DNA of 64,000 bases from Streptomyces sp. ATexAB-D23 (GTDB lineage Bacteria; Actinomycetota; Actinomycetes; Streptomycetales; Streptomycetaceae): assembly GCF_000373645.1 (NCBI RefSeq), contig NZ_KB892020.1, positions 34,069 through 98,068 on the forward strand, given 5' to 3'. Made by a program: the position numbers and the translations under genes. The notes under the pieces are model-generated. The model searched no databases. It saw only the letters and a list, made by a program, of their open reading frames with translations, and was not told the origin of the DNA. Shown here piece after piece: positions 43,086 through 52,600 of the stretch; the stretch's first letter is position 1, and every line of letters starts with the position of its first letter.

Positions 43086-44048
43086 TCAGCGGTGGTTCAG
43101 ATCGCGCCAGGTCCGGGGCGACATCCCGTACGCGTCCTTGAAGACCCGGCTGAAGTGCGTCGCGTTCACGAACCCCCAGCTCCGCCCGATCGCCGCGACG
43201 GTCCGAGACCTCCCGGCCGGCCCGGCCAGCTCCCGCTTGCACCCGTCGAGCCGCCGCGCGCGAATCCAGTCCCCGAGGCTGATCCCCGCCCGGGACAGCA
43301 CGGCGTACAGATGCCTCACCGAGATGTCGTGCGCGGCCGCGATCCGCGCCGCCGACAGATCCGGCTCGGCCAGGTGCTCCCGGACGTAGTGCCTGATCCG
43401 CAGCGCGAGCGTCGCCTCCATCGGCTCCTTCGCCAGGCCGGTGTCCATGTCCCCGTGCTGGGAGATCAGGACGGCGCGCAGCAGTTCGATGCTGGGGGCC
43501 ACGACGGCGTCGGCGTGGGGGCTGCGGCGGATCTCGTCGCTGACGGCCAGTTGCGAGAAGTACGTGTACGCGAGGCGCGCGAGCGGGTTTTCGGTGCTGA
43601 ACGTCACCGTGGTGGTGTCCCTCAGCAATCGGTCGGGCAGCGCGAGTGCCGTGAGGGGCAGGCGCAGAAAGTGGTGGTCGACCCCCTCGTCGAAGAGAAG
43701 CGTGTAGGGAGCGTTCGACCGGAACACGGCGAACTCACCGGGCCGCACCACACATTCGCGCCCGTTCTGGGCCCCCATGCTGGTCCCGGTCACCTGGAGA
43801 CTGAGGAAGAGCGACGGCTCCTCGTCCTTGCGCACCAGCCGCTCCGTCCGCCGGAGCGTGACCTCCGTGGACCGCGCCGAGCAGACCCTGAGGGGACCGA
43901 CCGAGTCGACGTCCATCCGCGCCCGGATCTCCCCGGCCGGAGGATGGTGGTCGATGTCGACGACCACGACGGAGTCCCAGACCGCTTGCCGGATCACTTC
44001 CTCGCGGTCCTGCGCCGGTATCAACGCGGTGTCAAGCCCCGGGCTCAT
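43086..44048 (-). CDS. AraC-family transcriptional regulator
   Basis: A 320-residue regulator. Residues ~25-195 form an AraC-binding-like N-terminal domain (GEFAVFRSNAPYTLLFDEG). The last ~100 hold two helix-turn-helix motifs (LSAARIAAAHDISVRHLYAVL and IGRSWGFVNATHFSRVFKDAYGMSPRTWR). This layout matches NdhR/FeaR-like activators. ATG at 44048 is chosen for its GAGGA 9 nt upstream. A longer frame would add 42 residues without a ribosome site. It converges on the chitinase operon, but its target is unknown. Confidence 0.86.
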   Translation of the reverse strand: MSPGLDTALIPAQDREEVIRQAVWDSVVVVDIDHHPPAGEIRARMDVDSVGPLRVCSARSTEVTLRRTERLVRKDEEPSLFLSLQVTGTSMGAQNGRECVVRPGEFAVFRSNAPYTLLFDEGVDHHFLRLPLTALALPDRLLRDTTTVTFSTENPLARLAYTYFSQLAVSDEIRRSPHADAVVAPSIELLRAVLISQHGDMDTGLAKEPMEATLALRIRHYVREHLAEPDLSAARIAAAHDISVRHLYAVLSRAGISLGDWIRARRLDGCKRELAGPAGRSRTVAAIGRSWGFVNATHFSRVFKDAYGMSPRTWRDLNHR

Positions 44049-44258
44049 CCGGTGGTTCCTCGTTCCACGCGCCCCCCTCGACACGGACGGTCCGAAACGA
44101 GTGTGGGGGACACGCTCTTGAGGCGCAACGGCTGGGGCCCCGGTCCGGCGCACCACTGGCAAAGTTCCCTGCACGAGCGGAAAAGTCGCGGACCCCCGGC
44201 GTCCCTAGAATGCTACGTGTCTGCTGGACAAAGCCGCCAAGAATTCCGCTTCAGCGAA
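44049..44258. other. Upstream region of the AraC-type gene
   Basis: About 210 nt with no gene. It should contain the AraC-type promoter. No clear operator or -10 box was recognised. Confidence 0.3.
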
Positions 44259-44301
44259 TCCCAGAAGCCCTCCGGTGCGGGGGACCGGAGGGCTTCTGGG
44301 A
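44259..44301 (-). terminator. First of two tandem terminators after the DUF397 gene
   Basis: TCCCAGAAGCCCTCCGGT and its exact complement ACCGGAGGGCTTCTGGGA form an 18-bp perfect stem with a 7-nt loop. Confidence 0.85.
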
Positions 44302-44315
44302 CCGCGTGCCACAGA

Positions 44316-44356
44316 CGAGAGCCCTGCGGGTCCGCTTCGGACCGGCAGGGCTCTCG
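44316..44356 (-). terminator. Second tandem terminator after the DUF397 gene
   Basis: CGAGAGCCCTGC pairs with GCAGGGCTCTCG. The inner part GGTCCG/CGGACC closes a CTTC loop. It lies nearer the DUF397 stop, and transcripts that pass it meet the 18-bp hairpin next. Confidence 0.8.
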
Positions 44357-44377
44357 CGCGTACAAACGCCGCCTGTA

Positions 44378-44566
44378 CTACTGCGCCGAGGCGAGCCCGA
44401 CGAGCCCGGCCCAGGCGTCGCGCGACAGGTGGAGGACGGGCCCGGACGTGACCTTGGAGTCACGGACGTGCACGGCGTTCGTGGCGGCCGCGACCTCGAC
44501 GCAGTCGCCGCCCTCGGCTCCGCTGTAGCTGCTCTTGAACCAGACAAGGGGCTCAGCGTTGTTCAT
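44378..44566 (-). CDS. DUF397 small protein
   Basis: A 62-residue protein with the DUF397 signature: WFKSSYSGAEGGDCVEVA at the start and VHVRDSK then WAGLVGLA at the end. In Streptomyces these almost always follow an XRE/DUF5753 regulator, as here, with a 4-nt ATGA overlap. The pair resembles the whiJ/bldB-area families, where the small protein modulates the regulator. The molecular role is not settled. Confidence 0.9.
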   Translation of the reverse strand: MNNAEPLVWFKSSYSGAEGGDCVEVAAATNAVHVRDSKVTSGPVLHLSRDAWAGLVGLASAQ

Positions 44567-45417
44567 AGCTCTCCCAGCAACTTCTCGATGAATGCCAGTG
44601 ACTCTCGCGGGGTGAGAGCCTGTGAACGGATGATCCCGGAGCGCGCGGCGGCGATGGCTGTCTGCTTCGGGTCCGTCTCCAGCGAGCTTACTCCCTGGGC
44701 CTCGACGTACAGGAACTTCTTGCCGTCCTCGCAGGTGACGACGGTGAACGGCCCATCCACGCCCGAGTTTTCCTCCGATTCGAGTGGCATCACCTGGATC
44801 TCGACGTTCCTCCGCTGGCCGACCAGGAGCAGGTGCTCCAACTGGCCCCGCAGCACGTGGGTGCCACCGAACCTGCGGCGTAGTACTGACTCGCACATGA
44901 CGAAGCTCAGCAGAGGGGCGGGGCGGCGGTCGAAGATGGCCTGTCGTGCCAACCGTCCAGCCACGCGCTGCTCGATGACCTCCGTGTCGAGGACAGGACG
45001 TCGCAGGGCGAGCACCGCGCGCATGTACTCCTCTGTCTGGAGCAGCCCCTTGACCACCAGCGTGTCGTACGACACCAGCTCGATGGCCCTCTTCTCCAGC
45101 TGGGCCATGCCCTGGAAGAACGGCGGGTACTGCGCTTGCTCGACCAAGTCCTTCCACTCGATGAGGAGGCCGTCCGCTTTCAACTCCCGGTCGGACTCGT
45201 CGATCACACGGGGAGGCGTGATGCGGCGTCCCTGCTCGAAGGAGGCGATGGTCGATGCGGAGTACCCCAGGCGACGGCCCAGTTCCTCCCGGTCCATGCC
45301 CGCGCGCAGCCGTAAAGTCTTCATGCTCCGGCCGAACGCCGTGACCACGCCTTGGCCGGCCTTGTCCGCCGCGCGGGCGCCGTCCTCCGCGTCGAGTTCC
45401 CTCGGTTCACTCGCCAT
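44563..45417 (-). CDS. XRE-family regulator with DUF5753 domain
   Basis: A 284-residue cytoplasmic regulator. An XRE helix-turn-helix covers ~25-85 (MKTLRLRAGMDREELGRRLGYSASTIASFEQGRR). The DUF5753 (Scr1-like) ligand or effector region covers ~100-275, with IELVSYDTLVVKGLLQTEEYMRAVL and LLSFVMCESVLRRRFGG. It resembles WhiJ-type proteins that control development or antibiotic genes. It is coupled to the DUF397 gene downstream and diverges from an ATPase gene, the standard three-gene arrangement. Confidence 0.88.
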   Translation of the reverse strand: MASEPRELDAEDGARAADKAGQGVVTAFGRSMKTLRLRAGMDREELGRRLGYSASTIASFEQGRRITPPRVIDESDRELKADGLLIEWKDLVEQAQYPPFFQGMAQLEKRAIELVSYDTLVVKGLLQTEEYMRAVLALRRPVLDTEVIEQRVAGRLARQAIFDRRPAPLLSFVMCESVLRRRFGGTHVLRGQLEHLLLVGQRRNVEIQVMPLESEENSGVDGPFTVVTCEDGKKFLYVEAQGVSSLETDPKQTAIAAARSGIIRSQALTPRESLAFIEKLLGEL

Positions 45418-45540
45418 CGCACCTTGCCTCGCTCTGTCGCGCCGTGCTTCACGTACTCGTGCCGACGACGCGCGTACAAGTGGTTCGCGTCAGTGCGTCA
45501 CTACTGGTCACGCTACGCCACGGCGAGGACTCTCGTAGCC

Positions 45541-46044
45541 ATGACGAGCAACATCGACACCCCCGGCCGCACCACCCAACCCTCCCGCCACACGGCCCAC
45601 TTGGGCACCCCCAGCTTCGCCATGCGGTTCACCTCCACACCCCGGGGAGCCAGGCTCGCCCGGCGCCTGTCGGCGGTCCGGCTGGACGCGTGGGGCCTGC
45701 CGTACGGGACGGGGGCGCACGAGGCGGTCGTACTGCTCACCGCCGAACTGGCGGCGAACGCGGCCCGGCACGGGCACGTACCGGGGCGCGACTTCCACCT
45801 CCTGCTGCGCCTCCTGGACCTGCCGGTGCCGATCGCCCGGGTCGAGGTGAGCGACACCCGGGGCGAACGAGTACCGCCCCGTCCGGGCCGGCTCCCCGAA
45901 CCGGGGATCGCGGAGGGCGGCCGGGGGCTGCTGCTCGTGGAGTCGGTGGCTTCCCGCTGGGGCTGGTACCCGAGGGACCGGGCGCCGGGGAAGACGGTGT
46001 GGGCGGAGTACGAGATCCCTGCCGCACGGACCGGCAGGCTCTGA
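45541..46044 (+). CDS. RsbW-like ATP-binding protein
   Basis: A 167-residue HATPase_c_2-type protein. ELAANAARHGHVPG near residue 77 is the N-box and GIAEGGRGLLLVESVA near residue 123 the glycine-rich ATP lid. No other domain is present. It is transcribed away from the XRE/DUF397 pair from a ~120-nt gap. Such triplets recur across Streptomyces genomes, so the kinase probably works with the regulator, though no biochemical link is shown. ATG 45541 has a modest GCGAGGA upstream. Confidence 0.8.
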   Translation: MTSNIDTPGRTTQPSRHTAHLGTPSFAMRFTSTPRGARLARRLSAVRLDAWGLPYGTGAHEAVVLLTAELAANAARHGHVPGRDFHLLLRLLDLPVPIARVEVSDTRGERVPPRPGRLPEPGIAEGGRGLLLVESVASRWGWYPRDRAPGKTVWAEYEIPAARTGRL

Positions 46045-46088
46045 CGCCGCCGGGCCGGCAGGGCTGCCACGGCACTAGCGTGTGGTGC

Positions 46089-46745
46089 ATGGGAGCGAAG
46101 ACAGCACTACTGGCGTACGCGGACGGAGACGTGGTCCCGGCGCTGAAGGCGGCCGGCGAGCCGCAGGCGGAGCGGACGGCGGAGTTGGTCGCCCGCGTTT
46201 TCCCGGGCCGGAGGACGGAGTTGACGCAGGGCGGCGTCCTGGGCGAATCGACGTATCCGCCGGAGGGCATCACGTACGCGGCCGGTTTCCCCGGCGTGGA
46301 CCTGGTCTGCGACCGGCGCCTGATGTTCGACCGCCCGTCGGAACTTCCGGCTCACCTTCTGGAGGCCGCCGGGGGCCGTCGCGTGATCGTGCACGCGATG
46401 CACAGCGTCTCGGACTGGCTCGCTTTCGCGGTCTGGGAGGAGGGCCGCCTCCGCCGCTCCCTGAGCCTCTCGCCGGACGGCGGCATCGCGGAGGACATCG
46501 GCGACCCGTTCCCCTTCGAGGCGCCCTACTGGGCGGGCGAGCGGCCCGTGGAAACCGACCCGGAATGGGACGAGGAGCCGTACCCATTGCCGTTCCACCC
46601 CCTGGAACTGGGCAATGAAGCCCTCCGCGCCCTCTTCGGCTTCCTCCTGGAGGGCCGCCCGTCACCCGAGGACGTCGACCCGGACGAAATCCCCCTGCTC
46701 GGCTTCGGCCTCACGGAGCGTGGACCGTCCGGGCGAGCCCACTGA
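46089..46745 (+). CDS. Protein of unknown function (DUF6928-like)
   Basis: A 218-residue soluble protein without signal peptide or membrane segment. It begins MGAKTALLAYADGD. It has a conserved-looking core VIVHAMHSVSDWLAFAVWEEG, then an acidic Pro-rich stretch (WAGERPVETDPEWDEEPYPLPFHP), and ends LLGFGLTERGPSGRAH. I believe this is the DUF6928 family, from memory only. No catalytic motif is visible. ATG 46089 lacks a strong ribosome site and lies 44 nt after the ATPase gene, so it may be co-transcribed with it. Confidence 0.7.
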   Translation: MGAKTALLAYADGDVVPALKAAGEPQAERTAELVARVFPGRRTELTQGGVLGESTYPPEGITYAAGFPGVDLVCDRRLMFDRPSELPAHLLEAAGGRRVIVHAMHSVSDWLAFAVWEEGRLRRSLSLSPDGGIAEDIGDPFPFEAPYWAGERPVETDPEWDEEPYPLPFHPLELGNEALRALFGFLLEGRPSPEDVDPDEIPLLGFGLTERGPSGRAH

Positions 46746-46783
46746 CCGGGCAACGCTCGGAGAGGCGCCTCCGGTGCTTCGAC

Positions 46784-48202
46784 TCAGCAGCTGACGCGGC
46801 CACGGCGCAGTGCGTGGCCGCCGTCGTTGGCGTCGTCGGACCAGTAGACGGGCTTGGACCCGGCGAGGCACTCGTCGGCACCGGCCAGGGCGAAGCCCTC
46901 GTTGTTGTAGTTGGGCATGCCGCTCGGGCGGTTGTACGCGGCGACGGTGGTGAAGGCGCCGGTCGTGTCGATCTTCAGGGTGGTGTGCCGGCCGTCGCAG
47001 GTGTCGTCGCAGACCGCCCACAGGCGCGATGCCTGCGGCTCCCACTGGAGTTCCATCACGCCGGACATACCGCTGCCGAAGGAGGCGACGCGGGTGTACG
47101 AGCCGGAGTCGGCCAGGACATAGCCGTGGACCATGCCGGTGCCCTCGACGCCGACGAAGAACACCCCGCCGCTGTGGGCGCCGTAGCGGGAGGGGTCGTA
47201 CGCCGACCCGGTCGAGGCGTCCTTGAAGCCGGCGCCGGTCAGCGAGGCGTCCGGGACCCAGGTGATCGCTTCGAGGCCGAGGTTGGAACCGGTCGAGGGC
47301 AGGTCGGAGGTGAGGTTCCACTCCTTGGCGGCGGTCAGCGAGGAGCCCGATCCGCCGACGTCGTACTTCAGTACCGACAGGCGGCTGGTGCCGGAGGCGT
47401 CCCCGTTGCGCTCGCTGGCGACGAAGACCCCGCCGCCGGTCGCGGTGACCCCCTCACTGTCGGGGGAGCCGGAACCGCCGGGGAAGCGCAGCGTCCTACC
47501 GGAGGACCAGCCGTTCGCGGTGTCCGGCTTCCAGCCCCCGGAGCCGTCCCGCACCAGGCGCCACAGCTTGCCGCTGTTCTGCGCCGCCCACAGCACATCG
47601 CCCTCCTGGTACAGGCCGCTGAGGTCCTCGCCGAACACGTTGGAGCCGTCCGCGGTGGCCACGTCGCCGCTCCCGGGCCATGCCACGGGCGTCGTGGAAC
47701 CCCCGCCCCCACACGCGTTCGGGCCGCCGAGGGTCACCGAGCCCGCCTGTTCGAAGGCGCCGGTGCCGTCGGGGCAGCGCGACCAGGACGGGCCGGAGTG
47801 CTTGCTCCAGGAAAAGCCGTCGACCTGCGTCTTGCCGTCCGCGAGATACAGCCGCGCCTCGTCGTCGGAGCCCAGCCCGAACGCGCCGCTGACGTCGAAG
47901 GCCCGGAACCCGCCGGGTGCCAGCGTGGTCCCGGAAGCGATCTTGTACGCGTGGTCCTTGTCGTCGTCCCTGAGTACCCATCCCGAGACGTCGACCGCGG
48001 CGCCGCCCTTGTTGTACAGCTCGATGGAGTCGTTGACGTCGCCGTTGGTCACCACCTCGTTGATGCGCACGTCGTCCGCCCCGGCTGCGTGCGCCGCCGG
48101 CGCACCGGTCAGCCCGCAGGCGGCCAGCAGGGGCGCGGCAACGAGAATGCGGGCAAGAGCACGGGGCCGCCGACGGGCAGTCGATGCAGTCACGGAATCC
48201 AT
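46784..48202 (-). CDS. Secreted lamin-tail-domain protein with propeller-like region
   Basis: A 472-residue exported protein. The signal peptide (ILVAAPLLAACGLTGAPAAHA) is followed by a lamin-tail domain at ~43-150 (RINEVVTNGDVNDSIELYNK, VDVSGWVLRDDDKDH). The remaining ~300 residues hold repeated blades resembling an SdiA-regulated or esterase-like beta-propeller (LWRLVRDGSGGW, GLEAITWVPDAS, NNEGFALAGADECLAG). Cys pairs in the last part (CDDTC) may form disulfides. Extracellular; substrate unknown. The start is ATG at 48202 with a poor ribosome site. Confidence 0.78.
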   Translation of the reverse strand: MDSVTASTARRRPRALARILVAAPLLAACGLTGAPAAHAAGADDVRINEVVTNGDVNDSIELYNKGGAAVDVSGWVLRDDDKDHAYKIASGTTLAPGGFRAFDVSGAFGLGSDDEARLYLADGKTQVDGFSWSKHSGPSWSRCPDGTGAFEQAGSVTLGGPNACGGGGSTTPVAWPGSGDVATADGSNVFGEDLSGLYQEGDVLWAAQNSGKLWRLVRDGSGGWKPDTANGWSSGRTLRFPGGSGSPDSEGVTATGGGVFVASERNGDASGTSRLSVLKYDVGGSGSSLTAAKEWNLTSDLPSTGSNLGLEAITWVPDASLTGAGFKDASTGSAYDPSRYGAHSGGVFFVGVEGTGMVHGYVLADSGSYTRVASFGSGMSGVMELQWEPQASRLWAVCDDTCDGRHTTLKIDTTGAFTTVAAYNRPSGMPNYNNEGFALAGADECLAGSKPVYWSDDANDGGHALRRGRVSC

Positions 48203-48328
48203 CCTGAGATCGTCACGGACAAGCCGGCCCGACGCTCCCGCCCCGGACCGAACGGAGCGCCGTTCCCCAGGAAGACTTCCCACGAACGGCGCGCGAATTC
48301 TGCGCGCGGCCCGCCCGCCGCTCACCCC

Positions 48329-49165
48329 TCAGATCCGCAGCGCCTTCAGCAGGGCTTCGCCGAACTCGCGGGGATGCGTGGTCAGTCCGATGTGCCCACC
48401 GGGGAACGACCGGAGTTCCGTGCCGAGCCGCTCGGCCAGCGCGGCGGTCGCGCGGTGCGGCAGCTCGCCGGGTGAGTCCTGCCCGCCGGCCAGCACGAGC
48501 CGGTCCGCGGACTCCTCCAGCCGGCGGAAGTCCGGGGCGTAGGACATGAAGGCGGGCACGATCCGCCCGACGAAGTACGGCAGTCCCGCCATCGTCTGCT
48601 CGGCCCGCGCCGCTGCCCGGGGCGGGATCTCGGGCTCGGCCTTCGGCTCGACGGTGTCGCCGCCCTTCGCCAGGCCCGCGGCGAACACGGCCATCGCCGG
48701 CATGAGCCCTTCGGCATGGAAGGTTTCCCGTACCCGTGCGAGCAGCGCGCGGTGCTCGGCCGCGTCCGGCAGCACCTCCACCACGGGGGGCTCGTGCGCC
48801 ACGACGCGTGTCAGACGTTCGGGATGCGCGGTGAGGAGATGCAGCGCGGCAATGGCGCCCGAACTGGCGCCGAACACGCGGGCGGGCTCACCGGGCGACA
48901 CGAGTTCCAGCATCCGGAACGCGTCGTCGGCGTGCTCGGCCACGTGCTGCGCGGCTTCGGGGTCGTCCAGCGTGCTGCGCGCCATGCCACGTGGGTCGTA
49001 GGTCACGACCGTGTACGCGGCGGCCAAATCGTCGACAACGCCGTCGAAGGAGGCCGCGCCCCCGGTCCCACCGGGAATCAGCAGCAGGACCGGCCCCTGG
49101 CCGCGCACTTCGTAGTGCAGGTTCGCGCCGCTCACCCGCAGGCTGCCGACGGTCGGATCACTCAT
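48329..49165 (-). CDS. Alpha/beta hydrolase
   Basis: A 278-residue cytoplasmic hydrolase with the canonical fold. The oxyanion region is LLLIPGGTGGAASF, the nucleophile elbow is GASSG with Ser101, and the C-terminal catalytic His lies in FPGGHIGLTTHP. The acid is probably the Asp in LVLAGGQDSPGEL. ATG at 49165 has AAGGAG 8 nt upstream. Two tandem operator-like palindromes lie 90-130 nt upstream, so expression is probably tightly repressed. No regulator gene is adjacent. The substrate is unknown. Confidence 0.88.
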   Translation of the reverse strand: MSDPTVGSLRVSGANLHYEVRGQGPVLLLIPGGTGGAASFDGVVDDLAAAYTVVTYDPRGMARSTLDDPEAAQHVAEHADDAFRMLELVSPGEPARVFGASSGAIAALHLLTAHPERLTRVVAHEPPVVEVLPDAAEHRALLARVRETFHAEGLMPAMAVFAAGLAKGGDTVEPKAEPEIPPRAAARAEQTMAGLPYFVGRIVPAFMSYAPDFRRLEESADRLVLAGGQDSPGELPHRATAALAERLGTELRSFPGGHIGLTTHPREFGEALLKALRI

Positions 49166-49253
49166 GAGGAGTCTCCTTGACGGGACGGGACGGGCCAGGG
49201 CCGGGACTCCGGGACATGGCTGCGCAGGGCATCGAAAGCCCGGCACGGCCCTG

Positions 49254-49294
49254 AAACCTAGGACCTCTAGGTTTAACCTAGGACCCCTAGGAAA
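49254..49294. promoter_or_regulatory. Two tandem operator-like palindromes
   Basis: AAACCTAG-gacct-CTAGGTTT (49254-49274) is a perfect 8-bp inverted repeat. It is followed at once by AACCTAG-gaccc-CTAGGAAA (49275-49294). The shared 15-mer CCTAGGACCyCTAGG repeats every 20 bp, about two helical turns, so two repressor dimers could bind the same face. They sit upstream of the alpha/beta hydrolase gene. Confidence 0.75.
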
Positions 49295-49335
49295 GCAACG
49301 GCGAAGTCTCCGCCCCGCCGATCGCCTGCGAGGCG

Positions 49336-49425
49336 CCACCCGCCCCGGCTTCCACGTGGTGACCAGTGGCCCGATCAATGTCCACTGCTCGTCGGCAAGT
49401 CGGTCGCGTACGGCATCCGTTTCAT
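49336..49425 (-). pseudogene. IS5-family transposase remnant
   Basis: Read on the minus strand, MKRMPYATD runs in one frame. After the loss of about one base, the next frame continues LADEQWTLIGPLVTTWK. Together these match the N-terminus of IS5-type transposases (DUF4096-like; YPTDLTDEQWALIEPLL pattern). Similarity then ends, so the gene is both frameshifted and cut off after ~30 codons. Confidence 0.65.
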
Positions 49426-49670
49426 GCCTGCGATCTCGCCATGCATGCGACATGAGGCGAGCGTGCAATCGCTCCAGGGGTGTAACGCCCTCCAGGTGAT
49501 CAAGAAGTTGCGAGAATTTTTCCCCTGCTTGCACAACCATTCTCGACTGTGCCTGAAGTCACTTGGTAAGTGGAAACTTTCTTCCGGTGCGCCTGCTTTG
49601 TCGCGTTGACCGGCCCTGCCTCGTTGCCGTTGGTTACCTGGAGCAACTGTGAGCAACTTGTGGGTGGGGT
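49426..49670. other. Upstream region of the LamG gene
   Basis: About 245 nt without a gene, less GC-rich than the surroundings. It presumably holds remains of the insertion element and the LamG-gene promoter. GAGCAACT occurs twice, near 49638 and 49649. Confidence 0.3.
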
Positions 49671-52600
49671 ATGGAGAGAGTGTGGGCTCGAAGGCGGGTC
49701 GGCGGCAGAGCTGTTGGAGCGTTGCTGGGGGCGGCACTGACATGTGGCGTGCTGACGCCCGTCGCTGATGCGCAAGCAATGACACCGGATGTCGTGTCCT
49801 CGGCCGGGCAGGACGAGGAAACGGCGGCGTCAACGGATCTGGAAGCGCTGGCGAAGGCGAAGAAGACCGGTCAGCCGGTCGAGGTGCTGTCGCAGCGCCG
49901 GGAGAGCAGCGAGGTCTTCGCGACTCCGCAGGGGGATCTTGAGGCGCGGGAGTACCTGCGTCCGGTGTGGACCCGGGAGAGCGGTCAGTGGAAGCACGTC
50001 GACACGGACCTGGAGGCGGCTCCCAATGGGACGGTCGCCCCCAAGGCTGCAACGGTCGGCCTGCAGTTCTCCGGCGGCGGGGACAAGGCGCCGCTGGTCC
50101 GGATGGAGCGTGCGGGCCGCACGCTGAGCCTGTCTTGGCCCAAGCCCTTGCCGGCCCCGGAACTGAACGGGGCCACGGCCACCTACCCCGAGATCCTGCC
50201 CGGCGTGGATCTGAGGATGGGCGCCCAGGAGGACGGCTTCACGCAGCTGCTGGTGGTGAAGACCGCCGAGGCCGCGGCGAGTTCGGACCTGGCGGAAATG
50301 CGGCTGAAGCTCGCCTCTGAGGGCCTGGACGTCAAGGAGACCGCAGCAGGCGGGCTCGAGGCCGTGGACATGGGCGCGAAGGGCACGGTCTTCGAAGCAC
50401 CCCAGCCCATGATGTGGGACTCGAGCCCGGGAGACGCGCAGTCTGCCTCCTCGACAGCCGACACGACATCCGTCACCCCCCTCGCAGCCCCCGGTAGTGA
50501 GGGCGCGGAGCCCGGAGCAGCCGAATCGGGCAGGCTCGCACCTGTCGACGTGTCAGTTCCCGCGGGTCAGGACGAGCTGGTTCTGACCCCGGACACCGAG
50601 GTGCTCAAGGGCGCGGACACCATCTACCCGGTGTTCATCGACCCGCAGTGGTCCTCGCCGCGTGCGTCGGCGTGGACGATGGCGTCGAAGTACTGGGCGT
50701 CGTCGCCGCAGTGGAAGTTCAACGGTGACTCGGACGCCGGTATGGGCTACTGCAACTGGTCGTATTGCCAGCCCAATGACACCAAGCGGCTTTTCTACCG
50801 CATCCCGGTGTCGACGTTCGCGGGCAAGTCGATCCTGTCGGCCGAGTTCGTGGTGCACAACACCTGGTCGGCGTCCTGCTCGGCACGTTCGGTGGAGCTG
50901 TGGGAGACCAAGGGCATCTCGTCGGCGACGACGTGGAACTCGCAGAATGCGTCGGGGTTCTGGGTCAAGCGTCTGGCCTCCGACTCGTTCGCGTACGGCT
51001 ACAACGGCTGCTCGGCCAAGGACGCCGAGTTCAGCGTGAAGTCGGCTGTGCAGTCCGCGGCGAACGCGCACGACTCCACGATGACTTTCGGCCTGCGGGC
51101 GGGCAGCGAGAGCGACGGCTATGGGTGGAAGCGGTTCTCGGACAAGGCGTTTCTGCGGGTGAAGTACAACCGCCCGCCGGCGCAGTTGAAGTCCTCGCAG
51201 CTGACGATGGAGTATGGCGGTGCCTGCAAGCCCGCGTCGAAGCCCGCGCGGGTGCGTACCCTCGGCAAGATCACCGCGAACAATGTGACGGATCCGGACG
51301 GCGACAACGTCTCCGTGCAGTTCCAGGCGAGCTGGGACGGGGGTTCGTGGAGCCCGGCCAGGACCAGTGCCAAGAAGTCTGGTTCCGGCTTCACGATCAG
51401 CTTGCCTTCGTCGATCCCGGCCAACAAGACGGTCAACTGGTATGCCCGCGTCTACGACGGCGCGCAGTACTCACCGTGGTCGTACGCCGGTGATCCGCAG
51501 GCCTGCTACTTCATTTACGACACGGCGGTGCCCAAGGCGCCGACCGTGGCCTCGGGCCAGTACCCGGAGTCCAATCCGGACGACCCGGATGACCCCTGGT
51601 ACGACGGAGTGGGACAGTACGGGTCGTTCACGATCGACTCCGCCAGCACGGACGTAACGTCGTACTGGTACGGCATCAACACGGACCCGTCCTCCAAGAA
51701 CAAGATCACGACCTCGGGCGGGGCCGCCAAGGTCGCTCAGGTGCTGCCGTCCCAGCCAGGCGTGAACTTCGTGACGGCGCAGGCCTTCGACGCGGCCGGC
51801 AATGGCAGTGAGATCCGGACCTATCAGTTCCGGGTGAAGGCGGGTCAGCCGGCCCGGGCTACGTGGCAGCTGGACGAGGCCGCGGGCGCGAGCGAGGCCA
51901 AGGGCTCCACGCCCGCGCGCACGCTGGCCCTGCACGGCGGCGCAACCCCGGGCGTGGCGGGGGTGGACGGCACAGGGGTGCAGTTCAACGGCACCGACGC
52001 CTATGCCTCTACCGACCTGTCGCCCGTCGACACCAGCAGGGGGTTCGCGGTCTCGGCGTGGGTGAAGCTGGACAAGATCCCGACCGCGACCGCGGATGTG
52101 GCCCTGATCCCGGGTAACAATGCGCCCGGCATGGAGCTGTACTACTCCACCACGTACGGCTGGTCGTTCAACCAGTACAAGTCCGACGACGCCTCCGCCG
52201 GCCTGGCGCGCGCCGACCAGGGTGACACCGGCAAGGTGAAGGCCGGTACCTGGACCCATCTGGTCGGCTCCTACTCGAACTCGGCCTCTGTCCACCAGTT
52301 GCAGCTGTTCGTGGACGGTGTGCTGGCTGAGACGGTGCCCTACGACACGCCGTGGATCGCGCGGCGCGGCCTGCTGGTGGGTGGTAAGAACTTCACCGGC
52401 ACCCCGAGCGCCCTGTTCCCGGGCACCATCGATGAACTTCAGATCTTCGACAAGCCGCTCGCCCAGGACGAGGTCGACAAGCTGAAGGCCAAGCAGAGCG
52501 TGGGCGACCCCGGCCGTCCCGCCATCGCCGTCTTCGGCATGGACGACGCAGCCGATGCCACCGAACTGGCCGGACACGGTGGGGTCCTGCCCGCCAAGTA

